DNA of 64,000 nucleotides from Candidatus Bathyarchaeota archaeon (GCA_016783455.1 JADHWN010000008.1:1-64000); one strand, 5' to 3'. Positions 8,178 to 17,856 are shown, numbered from the stretch's first letter. The notes: generated by a model not told the origin, from the letters alone. Made by a program: numbers and translations.

Positions 8178-9854
8178 TCAGCTCAGCCCCTTGATGACGC
8201 CGTCCTCGTCGATGTCCATGTCGTTGGCGGCTGGCTTGCTCGGGTGGGCGGGCATCGTGCTGATGTCCCCGCAGAAGGCCACGATGAACCCTACGCCGGT
8301 GCTCGGCTTGAGCCTGACGATGGGAAGCACGTAGCCCTCCGGGGGCATACCCAATATCCTGTCGTTGTCGGTTAGGCTCAGCGGAGTCTTGGCCATGCAG
8401 ATGGGCATCTTGTCGGCGCCCAGCTTGTTGATCTTCCTCAGATCGCTCCGTGCCTCGGCCGATAGCTCGATATCGGCCACCTTGTACATTTTCGTGGCGA
8501 TGGTCCTTATCTTCTCGTCGACCGGCATGTCCAGCGGGTAGAGGTGGTGGAAGTCGCTCCCCTTCTCAACCTCCTTCAGGACCAGTTCTGCGAGCTCTGT
8601 ACCTCCGGGGCCGCCTTTCAGGACGGTATCGGTGAAGGCCGCGGGGACACTCTCCTCCTTCGCCCAGTTCAGGACCACGTCGATCTCCTTCTGGTCGTCG
8701 GTGTAGAAGTGGTTCATGCAGACGACCACGCGCAGACCATACTTCCTGGCGTTGTCTACCTCGTTGGCGAGTATGGGCAGGCCTTCCTTCACCTTCTCTG
8801 GGTTGGACTCCTTGAGGTCACGGTACTTGACGCCCGCGTGCCTCTTCAGCGCCTTGATTGTGGCGACGACCACGACCAGATCCGGCTTCAATTCACCCGC
8901 CCTGGCGGCGATGTTGCAGAACTTCTCCATGCCAAGGTCGGCTCCGAAGCCAGGCTCCACTATGACATAGGGAGACAGCTTGAGGGCCGTCTTGATGGCT
9001 GCCAGGCTTGGGCAGCCGTGGGCGATGTTGGCGAAGGGACCGCCATGGATTATGGCGGGTGTGTTCTCAAGGGTCTGCACCAGGTTGGGCTTCACCGCCT
9101 CCTTCATGAGGATGGCCATGGCGCCTACACCGCCGATCTCCTTAGCCTTCACTGCATCACCCTTGCCGTTGTAGGCGACGGTGATCTCACCCATCCTCTG
9201 CTTGCAGTCCATCAGATCGCTGCTGATTGCGTGGATTGCCGCTATCTCGCTGGCCGTCGTGATCTCGAAGCCAGTCTCATAGGGGACCCCTCCGTTCTTG
9301 TCGCCGAGGCCGACGACGATCTTCCTGAGAGCCCGGGATTCGATGTCTAGAACCCGCTTCCACATGACCGACTTTAGGTCGATGTCCAATTTGTTGCCTC
9401 GGAAAACGTGGTTCTCCATGAGGCTCGTCAGAAGGTCGTGGGCGCAGGTTATGGCGTGGAGGTCTCCGGTGAAGTGAATGTTAATGTCCTCCATGGGCAG
9501 GACCTGGGCGTATCCGCCGCCTGCCGCGCCACCCTTGATACCGAACACGGGACCGAGGCTCGGCTGGCGTAGGACTACGATGTTCTTCGTGCCTATGTGG
9601 CCCATCGCCTGGGCGAGGCCCACGGCCATCGTTGTCTTGCCCTCGCCGGTCCTCGTCGGCGTTACTGCGGTGACTATGATTAACTTCCCATCGGGCTTGT
9701 CCTTCCTGTCCCTCAGCACACTGGGATTGATTTTCGCCTTATACTTCCCGTAGAGTTCGATGTCGTCCTCGGTTAGCCCGAGGCTCGCAGCGATCTCGGT
9801 GATTGGTTTAAGCTTGGCGCCTTGTGCAATCTCAATATCCGGTGGTATTGCCAT
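8178..9854 (-). CDS. fhs: Formate--tetrahydrofolate ligase
   Basis: TPTRTGEGKTTMAVGLAQAM, RQPSLGPVFGIKGGAAGGGYAQVLPMEDINIHFTGD. Confidence 0.96.
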   Translation of the reverse strand: MAIPPDIEIAQGAKLKPITEIAASLGLTEDDIELYGKYKAKINPSVLRDRKDKPDGKLIIVTAVTPTRTGEGKTTMAVGLAQAMGHIGTKNIVVLRQPSLGPVFGIKGGAAGGGYAQVLPMEDINIHFTGDLHAITCAHDLLTSLMENHVFRGNKLDIDLKSVMWKRVLDIESRALRKIVVGLGDKNGGVPYETGFEITTASEIAAIHAISSDLMDCKQRMGEITVAYNGKGDAVKAKEIGGVGAMAILMKEAVKPNLVQTLENTPAIIHGGPFANIAHGCPSLAAIKTALKLSPYVIVEPGFGADLGMEKFCNIAARAGELKPDLVVVVATIKALKRHAGVKYRDLKESNPEKVKEGLPILANEVDNARKYGLRVVVCMNHFYTDDQKEIDVVLNWAKEESVPAAFTDTVLKGGPGGTELAELVLKEVEKGSDFHHLYPLDMPVDEKIRTIATKMYKVADIELSAEARSDLRKINKLGADKMPICMAKTPLSLTDNDRILGMPPEGYVLPIVRLKPSTGVGFIVAFCGDISTMPAHPSKPAANDMDIDEDGVIKGLS

Positions 9855-9936
9855 CTTGTATCAACTCATCCTGATACACGAGTAGTATCTTAAGAGTTTT
9901 ATTCAAGGGGAAAACTACGTATTCTTGGGTGTTTAG

Positions 9937-10767
9937 ATGGTTAAAGTTACTATACTTAAGACAGGATATATTGGGGCCACCACGCTTATCGACGCTCTTC
10001 TCGATGAGCGAGCCTCCCGGAACGATATCTCTGTCAGAGTCGTCTCTTCAGGATGCAAAATGGACGATGATGAGGCAGTGGACGCAGCTAAGATAGCTGC
10101 CTCAGTTCCAACAGATCTCTACGTCATCATCTCCCCTAACGCGGGTCTCTCGGGACCCACCAAGGCTAGGGAGATCATCAAGGAGACGGGGAAGCCCATC
10201 ATAGTTGTATCAGACGAACCCTCGAGGAAAGCAGCTAGAGCCCTCCCAGAGGAGGGGATAGGATACATCGTGCTCTACGGCGACCCCATGATCGGGGCCA
10301 AGAGGGACTTCCTCGACCCGGTGGAGATGGCCCTCTTCAACGCCGACGCGATAAAGGTCCTCGCAGTGACAGGCGTCTTCCGTCTGCTCCACACGGAGAT
10401 AGACAGGGTCATCGAGGAGATAAAGAAAGGCGAGGAGCCCAAGCTGCCCGAGGTCGTGGTCAACAAGACCAATGCCCTGGAGTACAGCGGACTGAACAAC
10501 CCCTATGCGCGCGCGAAGGCGATGGCCGCCTTCGAGGCCGCTCGACGGGTCGCAGTTCTGGATACCGAGGGCTGCTTCAAGACGGAGGGAAGGGAGAACT
10601 ACATGCCGATCATCGCTGCGGCTCACGAGCTGATGAGGAGCGCTGCACAGCTAGCCGACGAGGCGAGGGAGATAGAGAAGGCGAACGACTCCGTCAGGCG
10701 AGTGGCTCACTTCCGCAGCGGGGAGCTGAGGGAGAAGGACGGCTTCCTGGAGAAGTACAGGAAGTAG
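9937..10767 (+). CDS. mtd: F420-dependent methylene-tetrahydromethanopterin dehydrogenase
   Basis: MVKVTILKTGYIGATTLIDALLDERASR…RVVSSGCKMDDDEA…YVIISPNAGLSGPTKARE is Mtd-like throughout. Confidence 0.92.
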   Translation: MVKVTILKTGYIGATTLIDALLDERASRNDISVRVVSSGCKMDDDEAVDAAKIAASVPTDLYVIISPNAGLSGPTKAREIIKETGKPIIVVSDEPSRKAARALPEEGIGYIVLYGDPMIGAKRDFLDPVEMALFNADAIKVLAVTGVFRLLHTEIDRVIEEIKKGEEPKLPEVVVNKTNALEYSGLNNPYARAKAMAAFEAARRVAVLDTEGCFKTEGRENYMPIIAAAHELMRSAAQLADEAREIEKANDSVRRVAHFRSGELREKDGFLEKYRK

Positions 10768-10770
10768 GAG

Positions 10771-11235
10771 TCAGCCATTCCTACCCCTCCTGATCCTGAC
10801 AGCCACACCGGTGCCGAAGGCTAGCATCTCCTCCGCGTTGAGGAGCGCTCGACCGACGGCCAGCACCTCCTTTTTCGAGTTCAGGATTAACACCTCATCC
10901 CCTGGGCGGATATCCTCACCTGCTGCGACGACATGCTTTGCGAAGACGTTCTTCCCATTGGAGGCGAACTCGGACACATCATCCATGATTGTAACGGTGT
11001 AGCCTAGTTCTGGCATCCCCGATAGAAGCCTCTCTGCCCCCTTGATGGTCAGGGTGAAGAGGCTGTCAGAAGCCCTGAGGGACGCCAGGAGAGCGCCATG
11101 CAAGCGTGCAAACCTCAGCTTCCCCGTGTTCTTGGATCGTTCAACCTCAACCTCATCTGAGAAGAGGGCGGTTCCGCTCCCACTCCCGAACTGGTAGTCT
11201 GCTATAGACCTGATTCGCCTCAGCTCGCCGACCAT
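10771..11235 (-). CDS. Stand-alone C-terminal (C2-PUA) portion of archaeosine tRNA-guanine transglycosylase
   Basis: FGSGSGTALFSDEVEVERSKNTGKLRF…SLFTLTIKGAERLL…FAKHVV…IRPGDEVLILNSKKEVLAVGRALLNAEEM resembles the TgtA C-terminus with PUA. Confidence 0.8.
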   Translation of the reverse strand: MVGELRRIRSIADYQFGSGSGTALFSDEVEVERSKNTGKLRFARLHGALLASLRASDSLFTLTIKGAERLLSGMPELGYTVTIMDDVSEFASNGKNVFAKHVVAAGEDIRPGDEVLILNSKKEVLAVGRALLNAEEMLAFGTGVAVRIRRGRNG

Positions 11236-11298
11236 ACAACAGTTGAGAGGCGCTGAGCATTTATAGCCGATTCGCCCCCCATCTTACTGGGATATAAG

Positions 11299-11799
11299 AT
11301 GCTCTGTGAAGTCTGCGGGGCCGAGATCAGAGGGGAGCCCTACTACAGGATTATCGAGAGAGGGAGGATGACCGTCTGCGGGAGATGCGCGAAGTTCGGC
11401 ACTACCGATTGGGATCCATCAAGACCCCAGGTCCGGAGGACAAACAGTAGACCCGCGCCGAGGCGCCCCAGAAACGAGATGGAGGCAGCCGAGGTCATGG
11501 AGCTCGTGAACGATTACGGAATTATGATAAAGAAGGCGAGGCAGAAGAAAGGGCTCAGCGTTGAGGACTTTGCACGTATGATTAGCGAGAAGGAGTCGGT
11601 GGTAAAGAACCTTGAGCGGGGGCAGTTCACTCCAGACTCCAAGCTGGTACGCAAGATAAAGAACACTCTCCAGGTTGATGTCCTCGAGGCCCCAGAGACT
11701 GGTACGCGGACACAAGTCACATCGAGGCCGACATCCGGGAGGACCCTCGGCGACCTCCTCAAGGAAACTGAAAAGTCCGAAGAAGACGATGAAGACTAG
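11299..11799 (+). CDS. Archaeal multiprotein bridging factor 1 (zinc ribbon + HTH)
   Basis: MLCEVCGAEIRG…CGRCAKFG, then Cro/C1-type HTH (KKARQKKGLSVEDFARMISEKESVVKNLERGQFTP). Confidence 0.9.
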   Translation: MLCEVCGAEIRGEPYYRIIERGRMTVCGRCAKFGTTDWDPSRPQVRRTNSRPAPRRPRNEMEAAEVMELVNDYGIMIKKARQKKGLSVEDFARMISEKESVVKNLERGQFTPDSKLVRKIKNTLQVDVLEAPETGTRTQVTSRPTSGRTLGDLLKETEKSEEDDED

Positions 11800-11856
11800 T
11801 CGAACGTTCCCGAACTCCATCCACCACCCACATGACAAACGGAAATCGGTGTAAGG

Positions 11857-12438
11857 ATGTCCAACACGAGGAAGGTAATCCTCCTTACCGGCGTACCAGG
11901 CGTAGGTAAAACGACAATAGCCTCCTTGCTCAGTGAACGTCTCAGAGGAGTCCACGTTAACCTCTCCGAGCTGGCCCTGGCTGAAGGATTAGTGACCGGA
12001 TACGACAGCATGAGGGAGACCTCAATAGTCGATTTGGAGAGGACGACGACAAGGCTTATGGAGATAGTCCAGGAGGGGCAGGACCCGTTGATTATAGAGG
12101 GGCATTTCTCTCAGGACATTGTCCCTCCCGAAGGAGTGTCCAACGTCTTCGTGCTCAGAAGGGCACCCTGGAGGCTCAAGGATGAACTGGAGTCCCGAGG
12201 ATATAGTCCCGAGAAGGTGAAGGAGAACGTCGAAGCGGAGCTCCTAGACGTCTGCCTCGTCGAGGCCGTCGAAGCTTACGGGAAGGAGAAGGTCTGTGAG
12301 TTGGACACAACGGGTATAGAACCAAACGAGATAATCGAGACAATCACATCCGTACTCAGAGGCGAGAGGTCGTGTGAGATAGGAGTAGACTGGTTAAGTC
12401 ATCCCGAGTCCCGAGAGCTTCTGGGAGGTGGGGGTTAA
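11857..12438 (+). CDS. AK6/Fap7-like adenylate kinase
   Basis: Walker A TGVPGVGKTTIASLL, NLSELA, VFVLRRAPWRLKDELESRGYSPEKVKENVEAELLDVC. Confidence 0.87.
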   Translation: MSNTRKVILLTGVPGVGKTTIASLLSERLRGVHVNLSELALAEGLVTGYDSMRETSIVDLERTTTRLMEIVQEGQDPLIIEGHFSQDIVPPEGVSNVFVLRRAPWRLKDELESRGYSPEKVKENVEAELLDVCLVEAVEAYGKEKVCELDTTGIEPNEIIETITSVLRGERSCEIGVDWLSHPESRELLGGGG

Positions 12439-12638
12439 TCTACGTCGTCGTAAGATGCACCCGTTGCGGGAACTTGGTCCTCGGAAACAAGAGGTATAGG
12501 ACGCGGTCATGCCCCAGTTGCGGTCATCGGAACGACCTTCGGGGCTTAAGAGCACTTGGAAAGGCTGACTCCCCGCAAGACGCGGTAGCCCTCATACAGT
12601 CCATGAAGAAGAAGGAAGCCGAAGGAGACCACATCTAA
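12438..12638 (+). CDS. DUF1922-like zinc-ribbon protein, apparently starting at ATC
   Basis: (I/M)YVVVRCTRCGNLVLGNKRYRTRSCPSCGHRNDLRGLRALGKADSPQDAVALIQSMKKKEAEGDHI*. Overlaps the upstream stop as TAATC; GGAGGTG 7 nt upstream. Absent from the ORF track because no ATG/GTG/TTG is available. Confidence 0.7.
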   Translation: MYVVVRCTRCGNLVLGNKRYRTRSCPSCGHRNDLRGLRALGKADSPQDAVALIQSMKKKEAEGDHI

Positions 12639-12727
12639 TAGACCTAATCCTCGGCTTACCCAAATATCTAAAAAAGTTTCCAATTTTTATAGGACGTTGT
12701 TATAATCACTTAGGGCAGGTGTAAAGA

Positions 12728-13150
12728 ATGGCCGCTGTAGCGAGTAGGAAGTTCTTCGAGGAGCTGGGACAGCTGGTCGGCAAGCCCGTAAGAGTGGAGG
12801 ACACGAGAGAGAAGGTGTATGACGGCGTCCTCCTCGGCTACGACAGCAACACCATGACCATCTGCCTCGGGGACGTGCCAGGCGAACAGGGAACGAAGAT
12901 ACACAGGGTGTTCATATACGGATCCACGGTCGCAAGAATATCAGCGTCCGAACGCCCCTTCAACCTAGGAGGCCTCGCGGAGAGGCTGGAGAGGGTCTTC
13001 CCAAACATGATCAGAACCTTCACGGACGCGAACATCATAGTCGTCATGGACAAGATACGGGTCAACGAGACCGGAGTGGTAGAGGGGAGCGGCCCGGCGG
13101 CTGACAGGGTCAGGGACATCTACCAGAGGTTCATCAGCGAAACCAGCTAG
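12728..13150 (+). CDS. Lsm/Sm-like archaeal protein with C-terminal extension (SmAP3-like)
   Basis: Sm1/Sm2-like VGKPVRVEDTREKVYDGVLLGYDSNTMTICLGDV…HRVFIYGSTVARI. Confidence 0.75.
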   Translation: MAAVASRKFFEELGQLVGKPVRVEDTREKVYDGVLLGYDSNTMTICLGDVPGEQGTKIHRVFIYGSTVARISASERPFNLGGLAERLERVFPNMIRTFTDANIIVVMDKIRVNETGVVEGSGPAADRVRDIYQRFISETS

Positions 13151-13248
13151 CACAGGGCACTAACCATTATTTCTTTCTTTGTTGAATTCTCTTAGAATTC
13201 AGGTTCTTGCCAGCCACCAAAATGAAATACCCCTCTTGGGCTTAATGT

Positions 13249-14883
13249 TTGGGTGTTATGTCCTTCGAGTTGCGGGATAGGGACCTCCTAGGCAGGATAG
13301 GCAGGTTAAACACCAAGGGGGGAGCCGTGGAGACACCGGCCTTCATGCCCGTCATCAACCCCGTCTCCCAGGTCCTGCCGCCAAAAAGGATGAGGGAGGA
13401 GTTCGGATGCGAGATCCTCATCACCAACTCCTACATCATAAAGAAGCACTTCGGGAACCTACCAGATCTCAAGGTACATCAGCTACTCGACTACGACGGC
13501 GTCATAACCACCGATTCAGGGGCCTACCAGATACTGGTATACGGAGGGGTCGAGACCTCACCGGACGAGATTATAAGATTCCAGCAGAGCATCGGCTCGG
13601 ACATAGCGGTCATACTTGATATTCCGACCGGGTGGAACGTCCCTCGCGAGAAGGTTGAGTGGACCGTCGAGGAGACGCTGAGACGGGCTGAGGCAGCCCT
13701 CCCCCTGATCGAGGGGGATGACACGCTGTGGGTCGGCCCCGTCCAGGGGGGAGCTCACCTCGACCTTGTGGAGAGGTCAGCACAAAGGGTAGGGAAGATG
13801 CCCTTCCCCATTCACGCCCTCGGGAGCCCGACCGAGGTCATGGAGAACTACAGGTTCAACGTGCTCGTGGACATGATAATGGCTGCAAAAAGGAACCTCC
13901 CCCCTGATCGGCCCTTCCACCTGTTCGGAGCAGGGCACCCCATGATGTTCAGCCTAGCTGTCGCCCTGGGATGCGACCTATTCGACTCAGCCGCATACGC
14001 CCTATACGCCAAGGCCGGACGCTATCTAACCACCTTGCGGACTATGAAACTCAAGGACCTCAGCTACCTCCCCTGTTCATGCCCGATTTGCCGCAAGTAC
14101 GGTGCGGATGAGCTGAAGGGGATGATCAAGGGGGAGCGGGTCAAGGCACTCACCGAGCACAACCTCCACGTCACCATGGCCGAGATGGAGACCGTGAAGC
14201 AGGCAATCGTGGAGGGAACCCTATGGGAGCTCATGGAGGCGCGGAGCAGAGGACATCCAGCGTTGGCCTCTGCGGTGAAGGGGCTGTTCAAGTATAGAGA
14301 CTTCCTGGAACGGGGCAGCCCATCCTACAAGGGACGAGGGGTCTTCATCTTCGACTCCATGGGACTGGCGAGACCAGAGGTGACGAGACACCTCAGACGA
14401 CTCGAAGAACAGTTCATACCATCGTTGAATCAGAAGAAGGTGGTCCTGATACCAGCTCCACCTAAGAGGCCCTACAACAAGACACAGGAGTATAGGTCCC
14501 TTGAGAGAAGGCTGAGGAATGAGCTTGACGACTCGGAGAACGTACAGATCTGCTTCTACTCAGCTCCTTTTGGGGTAACCCCTGCGGAGCTCTCCGAGAC
14601 TTATCCCCTCTCCCAGTTTGAGATAGCGGACCCACCGGACATTGAGACCCTCATCTTCACCGCGGAGAACATAGCTACGTTCGTCGCTGAGACAGACAGT
14701 AAGACTGTGATCTTAATCTCGGGGGGCGATGAGCTCGATAAATGGGTCACAGCAAGATGTGAGCAGGTCTGCGAGGAGAAGGGGAGGGAAATTGAAGTCA
14801 TATCCTGTCCTGATGCGTGGAGTGAGGAAACCCTCAACGAGCTACTCTCGATCCTCAAGCGTAGCGGAAAAGGTGTGGTCTAA
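13249..14883 (+). CDS. tgtA: Archaeosine tRNA-guanine transglycosylase, catalytic + C1 domain (no PUA)
   Basis: TTDSGAYQ nucleophile region, LFDSAAYALYAKAGRYLT, zinc site CSCPIC, DUF5591-like FGVTPAELSETYPLSQFE. Confidence 0.9.
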   Translation: MGVMSFELRDRDLLGRIGRLNTKGGAVETPAFMPVINPVSQVLPPKRMREEFGCEILITNSYIIKKHFGNLPDLKVHQLLDYDGVITTDSGAYQILVYGGVETSPDEIIRFQQSIGSDIAVILDIPTGWNVPREKVEWTVEETLRRAEAALPLIEGDDTLWVGPVQGGAHLDLVERSAQRVGKMPFPIHALGSPTEVMENYRFNVLVDMIMAAKRNLPPDRPFHLFGAGHPMMFSLAVALGCDLFDSAAYALYAKAGRYLTTLRTMKLKDLSYLPCSCPICRKYGADELKGMIKGERVKALTEHNLHVTMAEMETVKQAIVEGTLWELMEARSRGHPALASAVKGLFKYRDFLERGSPSYKGRGVFIFDSMGLARPEVTRHLRRLEEQFIPSLNQKKVVLIPAPPKRPYNKTQEYRSLERRLRNELDDSENVQICFYSAPFGVTPAELSETYPLSQFEIADPPDIETLIFTAENIATFVAETDSKTVILISGGDELDKWVTARCEQVCEEKGREIEVISCPDAWSEETLNELLSILKRSGKGVV

Positions 14884-14932
14884 ACAAGTCATCTGCCGTG
14901 TGTAAAAAGAGAAGAGACTATGAAAAGAGGGT

Positions 14933-16432
14933 TTAGGAGATATCCTTCATCTTTCTGTAGAAGACGTAGTCCACGTACTCCTTGTGAGGGCTCTCAATCT
15001 GATCCTGAACAGGCACGGACCGCTCCCTCTTCTCAGCGATCTTGTCGGTCACAGTGAAGACGTAAGAGTCGCTTCCGGCACCGGAGCCGTACGCAGTCAT
15101 CAATATCTTGTCCCCAGGCTCCGAGATGTCCAAGACAGCCCCCAGGGCAGCGGGACACGACCCTGAGTAAAGGTTGCCTATCTTAGCCACCGTAAGACCA
15201 GGGGCGATCTGCTCCCTTGTGAAGCCGGCCTGAAGAGCGGCCCTCTGGGGGAAACTAGCGTTGGGGCTGTGGAGGATTACATAGTTGATGTCCTCAGGTG
15301 CGAGGCCGCTCTTCTTGAGCATCGCCTTCATCGCTGTTAGGACGTGCTTGTAATAGGCGGGCGTTCCGGTGAAGCGCCCTCCGTGGCGGGGGTACTTCTC
15401 CCCCTCCCTGCGGTAGAAGTCCGGAGTGTCAGAGGTGTACGACAGGTAGTGGTCGAGGGTAGCGATCACGTCCCTGCGCCCGAAGATGAATGCGGCTGCA
15501 CCTGCCCCGACCGTGTAGTCGAGGGGATCACCGGGAGAGGCCTGGCTGTTGTCAGAGCCTATCACCATGACGTGCTCTCCCCCGAAAGCTGGATAGTTGA
15601 CCAAGGCCGCGGCGTCGACGTACAGGTCCGTGGCTGCCTTGCAGGCAAACTGGGAGTCTGTTCCCCCTGAGAAGTACCCGTCCTCGAACTTCTCCCCCAG
15701 CTCAAGGGCCTGGGTGACGGTGGCCATGATCGGCTTCACAGCATATGTGGGTGACTCGGTTCCCACGAAGCACTTCTTCACGTACGTGCTATCTAGAGCC
15801 GCGTGGATGAGAGCCCTTTTACCGGCCTCGACCGAGAAGGTTGTGGTGTCCTCGTCTGCGAAAGGTAGCGTTCTCTCTGTTACCCCTAGAACCCCCCCTC
15901 CCTCATTCTTTATTCTGTATTTGGGCAGGTAGACACCGTACCCCACGATTCCTGGTTTCTCGACCTCCTCCGAGGGCTCGATCTTGACGTACTCCTGATG
16001 CGGGTAGTACTCATCTCCGAAGCTGAAATTCAGGCTTGAATAGTGGACCAAGCCGTCTTCGCTCCCAGAGTAGTTCCTCCTGAACCTGGGGACAACCTCC
16101 CTCCCAACGAGGCTGGATAGGTCTACACTGCCCTCAGGCGGGATGTAGTCGGTTATCCTACCGGGTATCCTCAAGCTGTGCTCTGGGAACTCGAAGATGC
16201 CTGAGATGTGTGCCCCCACGTCCTTGAACTTGCTTGACGGGGTGTTGATGACGGTCCCCGAGTACAGCGCACCCTTCTTGTAGAAGAAGTCCAGGTCCTC
16301 CATGTGGCTGGCCCTTCCCTCGTTGTAGCAGAAGGATTTAGGGGGGAAGTACATTGTCCCACAGTCCTGACATTTTGTGGCGTTTATCCTGTAATCGACT
16401 ATTATCTTCCTTCTCGCGATCGGCTCACTCAT
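14933..16432 (-). CDS. Fusion of DUF35 (zinc ribbon/OB-fold) with HMG-CoA synthase
   Basis: N-terminal C-x2-C-GTMYFPPKSFC and OB-like region, then KPGIVGYGVYLPKYRI…QFACKAATD…GSGAGSDSYVF. Start taken at MSEPIARRK (TGATG overlap with the upstream thiolase) rather than at the longer ORF. Confidence 0.88.
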   Translation of the reverse strand: MSEPIARRKIIVDYRINATKCQDCGTMYFPPKSFCYNEGRASHMEDLDFFYKKGALYSGTVINTPSSKFKDVGAHISGIFEFPEHSLRIPGRITDYIPPEGSVDLSSLVGREVVPRFRRNYSGSEDGLVHYSSLNFSFGDEYYPHQEYVKIEPSEEVEKPGIVGYGVYLPKYRIKNEGGGVLGVTERTLPFADEDTTTFSVEAGKRALIHAALDSTYVKKCFVGTESPTYAVKPIMATVTQALELGEKFEDGYFSGGTDSQFACKAATDLYVDAAALVNYPAFGGEHVMVIGSDNSQASPGDPLDYTVGAGAAAFIFGRRDVIATLDHYLSYTSDTPDFYRREGEKYPRHGGRFTGTPAYYKHVLTAMKAMLKKSGLAPEDINYVILHSPNASFPQRAALQAGFTREQIAPGLTVAKIGNLYSGSCPAALGAVLDISEPGDKILMTAYGSGAGSDSYVFTVTDKIAEKRERSVPVQDQIESPHKEYVDYVFYRKMKDIS

Positions 16433-17667
16433 CAGGCCCCCCTCCCGAAAATATGCACCGTACAGATGCCACCAGTTCCCCCAATGTTGTGGCACAGGGC
16501 AGCGTCAAGGTCTCCGTCTGACTCCACCTGACAATCCCCCGCCTCGCCCCTCAGCTGCCTGTAAACCTCGAAGACCTGCCTTACGCCGGTGGCTCCGACG
16601 GGGTGACCATCAGCCTTGAGGCCACCTCCGGGGTTGACGATCACCTCTGCATCACCGCGGACATACGGGATGTGCCTCAAGCCCTCATAGTCTTTGTAGC
16701 TGTCGAATATTCCCTTCCATGCCTCACCTGTGTTGTAGAAGCCCGAGTCCTCCATGTACATGACCTCCTCTATGGTGAAGCAGTCATGGACCTCAGCAAG
16801 GGGGATCTCGGAGATCTTCATCCCCGCCTGCTCAAGAGCCGCTCCCATTGCGAGCCTCGTGGACTTGACGCCAGTCAGGTTATCTCTAGCGGAGAGTGCC
16901 ACGCTATCTGTCGCCTGCTGGCTTGCGTAGATGTAGATGGGGGTATCTGTCATTTCCTTCGCCTTCTCCGGACTGGTTATTATCAATGAAGCAGCGCCGT
17001 CAGATACCGGTGAGCAGTGCAGAAGCCTTACAGGATCCGCCACTAGCGCGGAGCGCTTCACAGCCTCCACGGTGAACTCCCTTCGGTACTGCGCATACGG
17101 GTTCCCCATTGCATGGTGATGGTTTTTACTTGCGACGATGGCCATGGCATCGAGGCATCGCTCATCTCCCTTCCCATAATCGTACAGATAACGGGACATC
17201 ATGACGGCGTAGAGACCGATGAACGTGAAGCCCGCATCGAACTCGTGAGGGTCAGCGGCGAACATCAGGTCGTCCATTATCTTATCTACCCTGTCACTCA
17301 TCTTCTCGAACCCCCCCGCCAGGACGATATCGAACTTCCCTGACTGGATGCCGAGGACGGCGTTATAGACCGCTGCTCCACCTGACGCGCAGGCTGCCTC
17401 AGTCATGCTTATGGGGATGTTGAGACCAAGCTCCTGGGCCATGTAGCCAGGTATGAGCCCCCGCTTGTTCGTGTGCTGGTACAGGAAGCTACCGAAGAAA
17501 CATGCCTGAATGTCCTTTCGGCCTATCCCCTTGTCCACTGACTCAACACACTCCAATCCCGCCTCCACGAGCAGCTTCTCAGGGTTATCGTACCATAATT
17601 CGCCAAATTTGGTCCTGCCGGCGCCTACAACGGCAGCGATCGGTTTAGGACCATCTTTCTGAACCAT
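16432..17667 (-). CDS. Thiolase-family acetyl-CoA C-acetyltransferase
   Basis: MTEAACASGGAAVYNAVLGIQSGKFDIVLAGG, NPGGGLKADGHPVGATGVRQ, CHNIGGTGG. Confidence 0.92.
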   Translation of the reverse strand: MVQKDGPKPIAAVVGAGRTKFGELWYDNPEKLLVEAGLECVESVDKGIGRKDIQACFFGSFLYQHTNKRGLIPGYMAQELGLNIPISMTEAACASGGAAVYNAVLGIQSGKFDIVLAGGFEKMSDRVDKIMDDLMFAADPHEFDAGFTFIGLYAVMMSRYLYDYGKGDERCLDAMAIVASKNHHHAMGNPYAQYRREFTVEAVKRSALVADPVRLLHCSPVSDGAASLIITSPEKAKEMTDTPIYIYASQQATDSVALSARDNLTGVKSTRLAMGAALEQAGMKISEIPLAEVHDCFTIEEVMYMEDSGFYNTGEAWKGIFDSYKDYEGLRHIPYVRGDAEVIVNPGGGLKADGHPVGATGVRQVFEVYRQLRGEAGDCQVESDGDLDAALCHNIGGTGGICTVHIFGRGA

Positions 17668-17856
17668 ACAATCAGCGAACTATATCTGCAAGTGGCTTAA
17701 ACCTTTTTGTTGAGCGCAGTACTTCGGGTACAAGAAATGTTGGTAATATATCGAATATTATCTGTGATCTGATATAAAATCGACTTTTTTTTGGCGGGTA
17801 CTGATTTTTATGCAGTATCTCCATTTGTAATAACGCATTTCATTTCTTCAAATCCA

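Noticed and set aside
14440-14500. PAPPKRPYNKTQEYR resembling a degenerate archaeosine-synthase (ArcS) motif PC-x3-KPY-x2-S-x2-H
   Set aside because: The protein retains TGT catalytic Asp and zinc residues, so it is TgtA. Its C1 domain is expected to lack the ArcS-specific residues, so this is not an anomaly.
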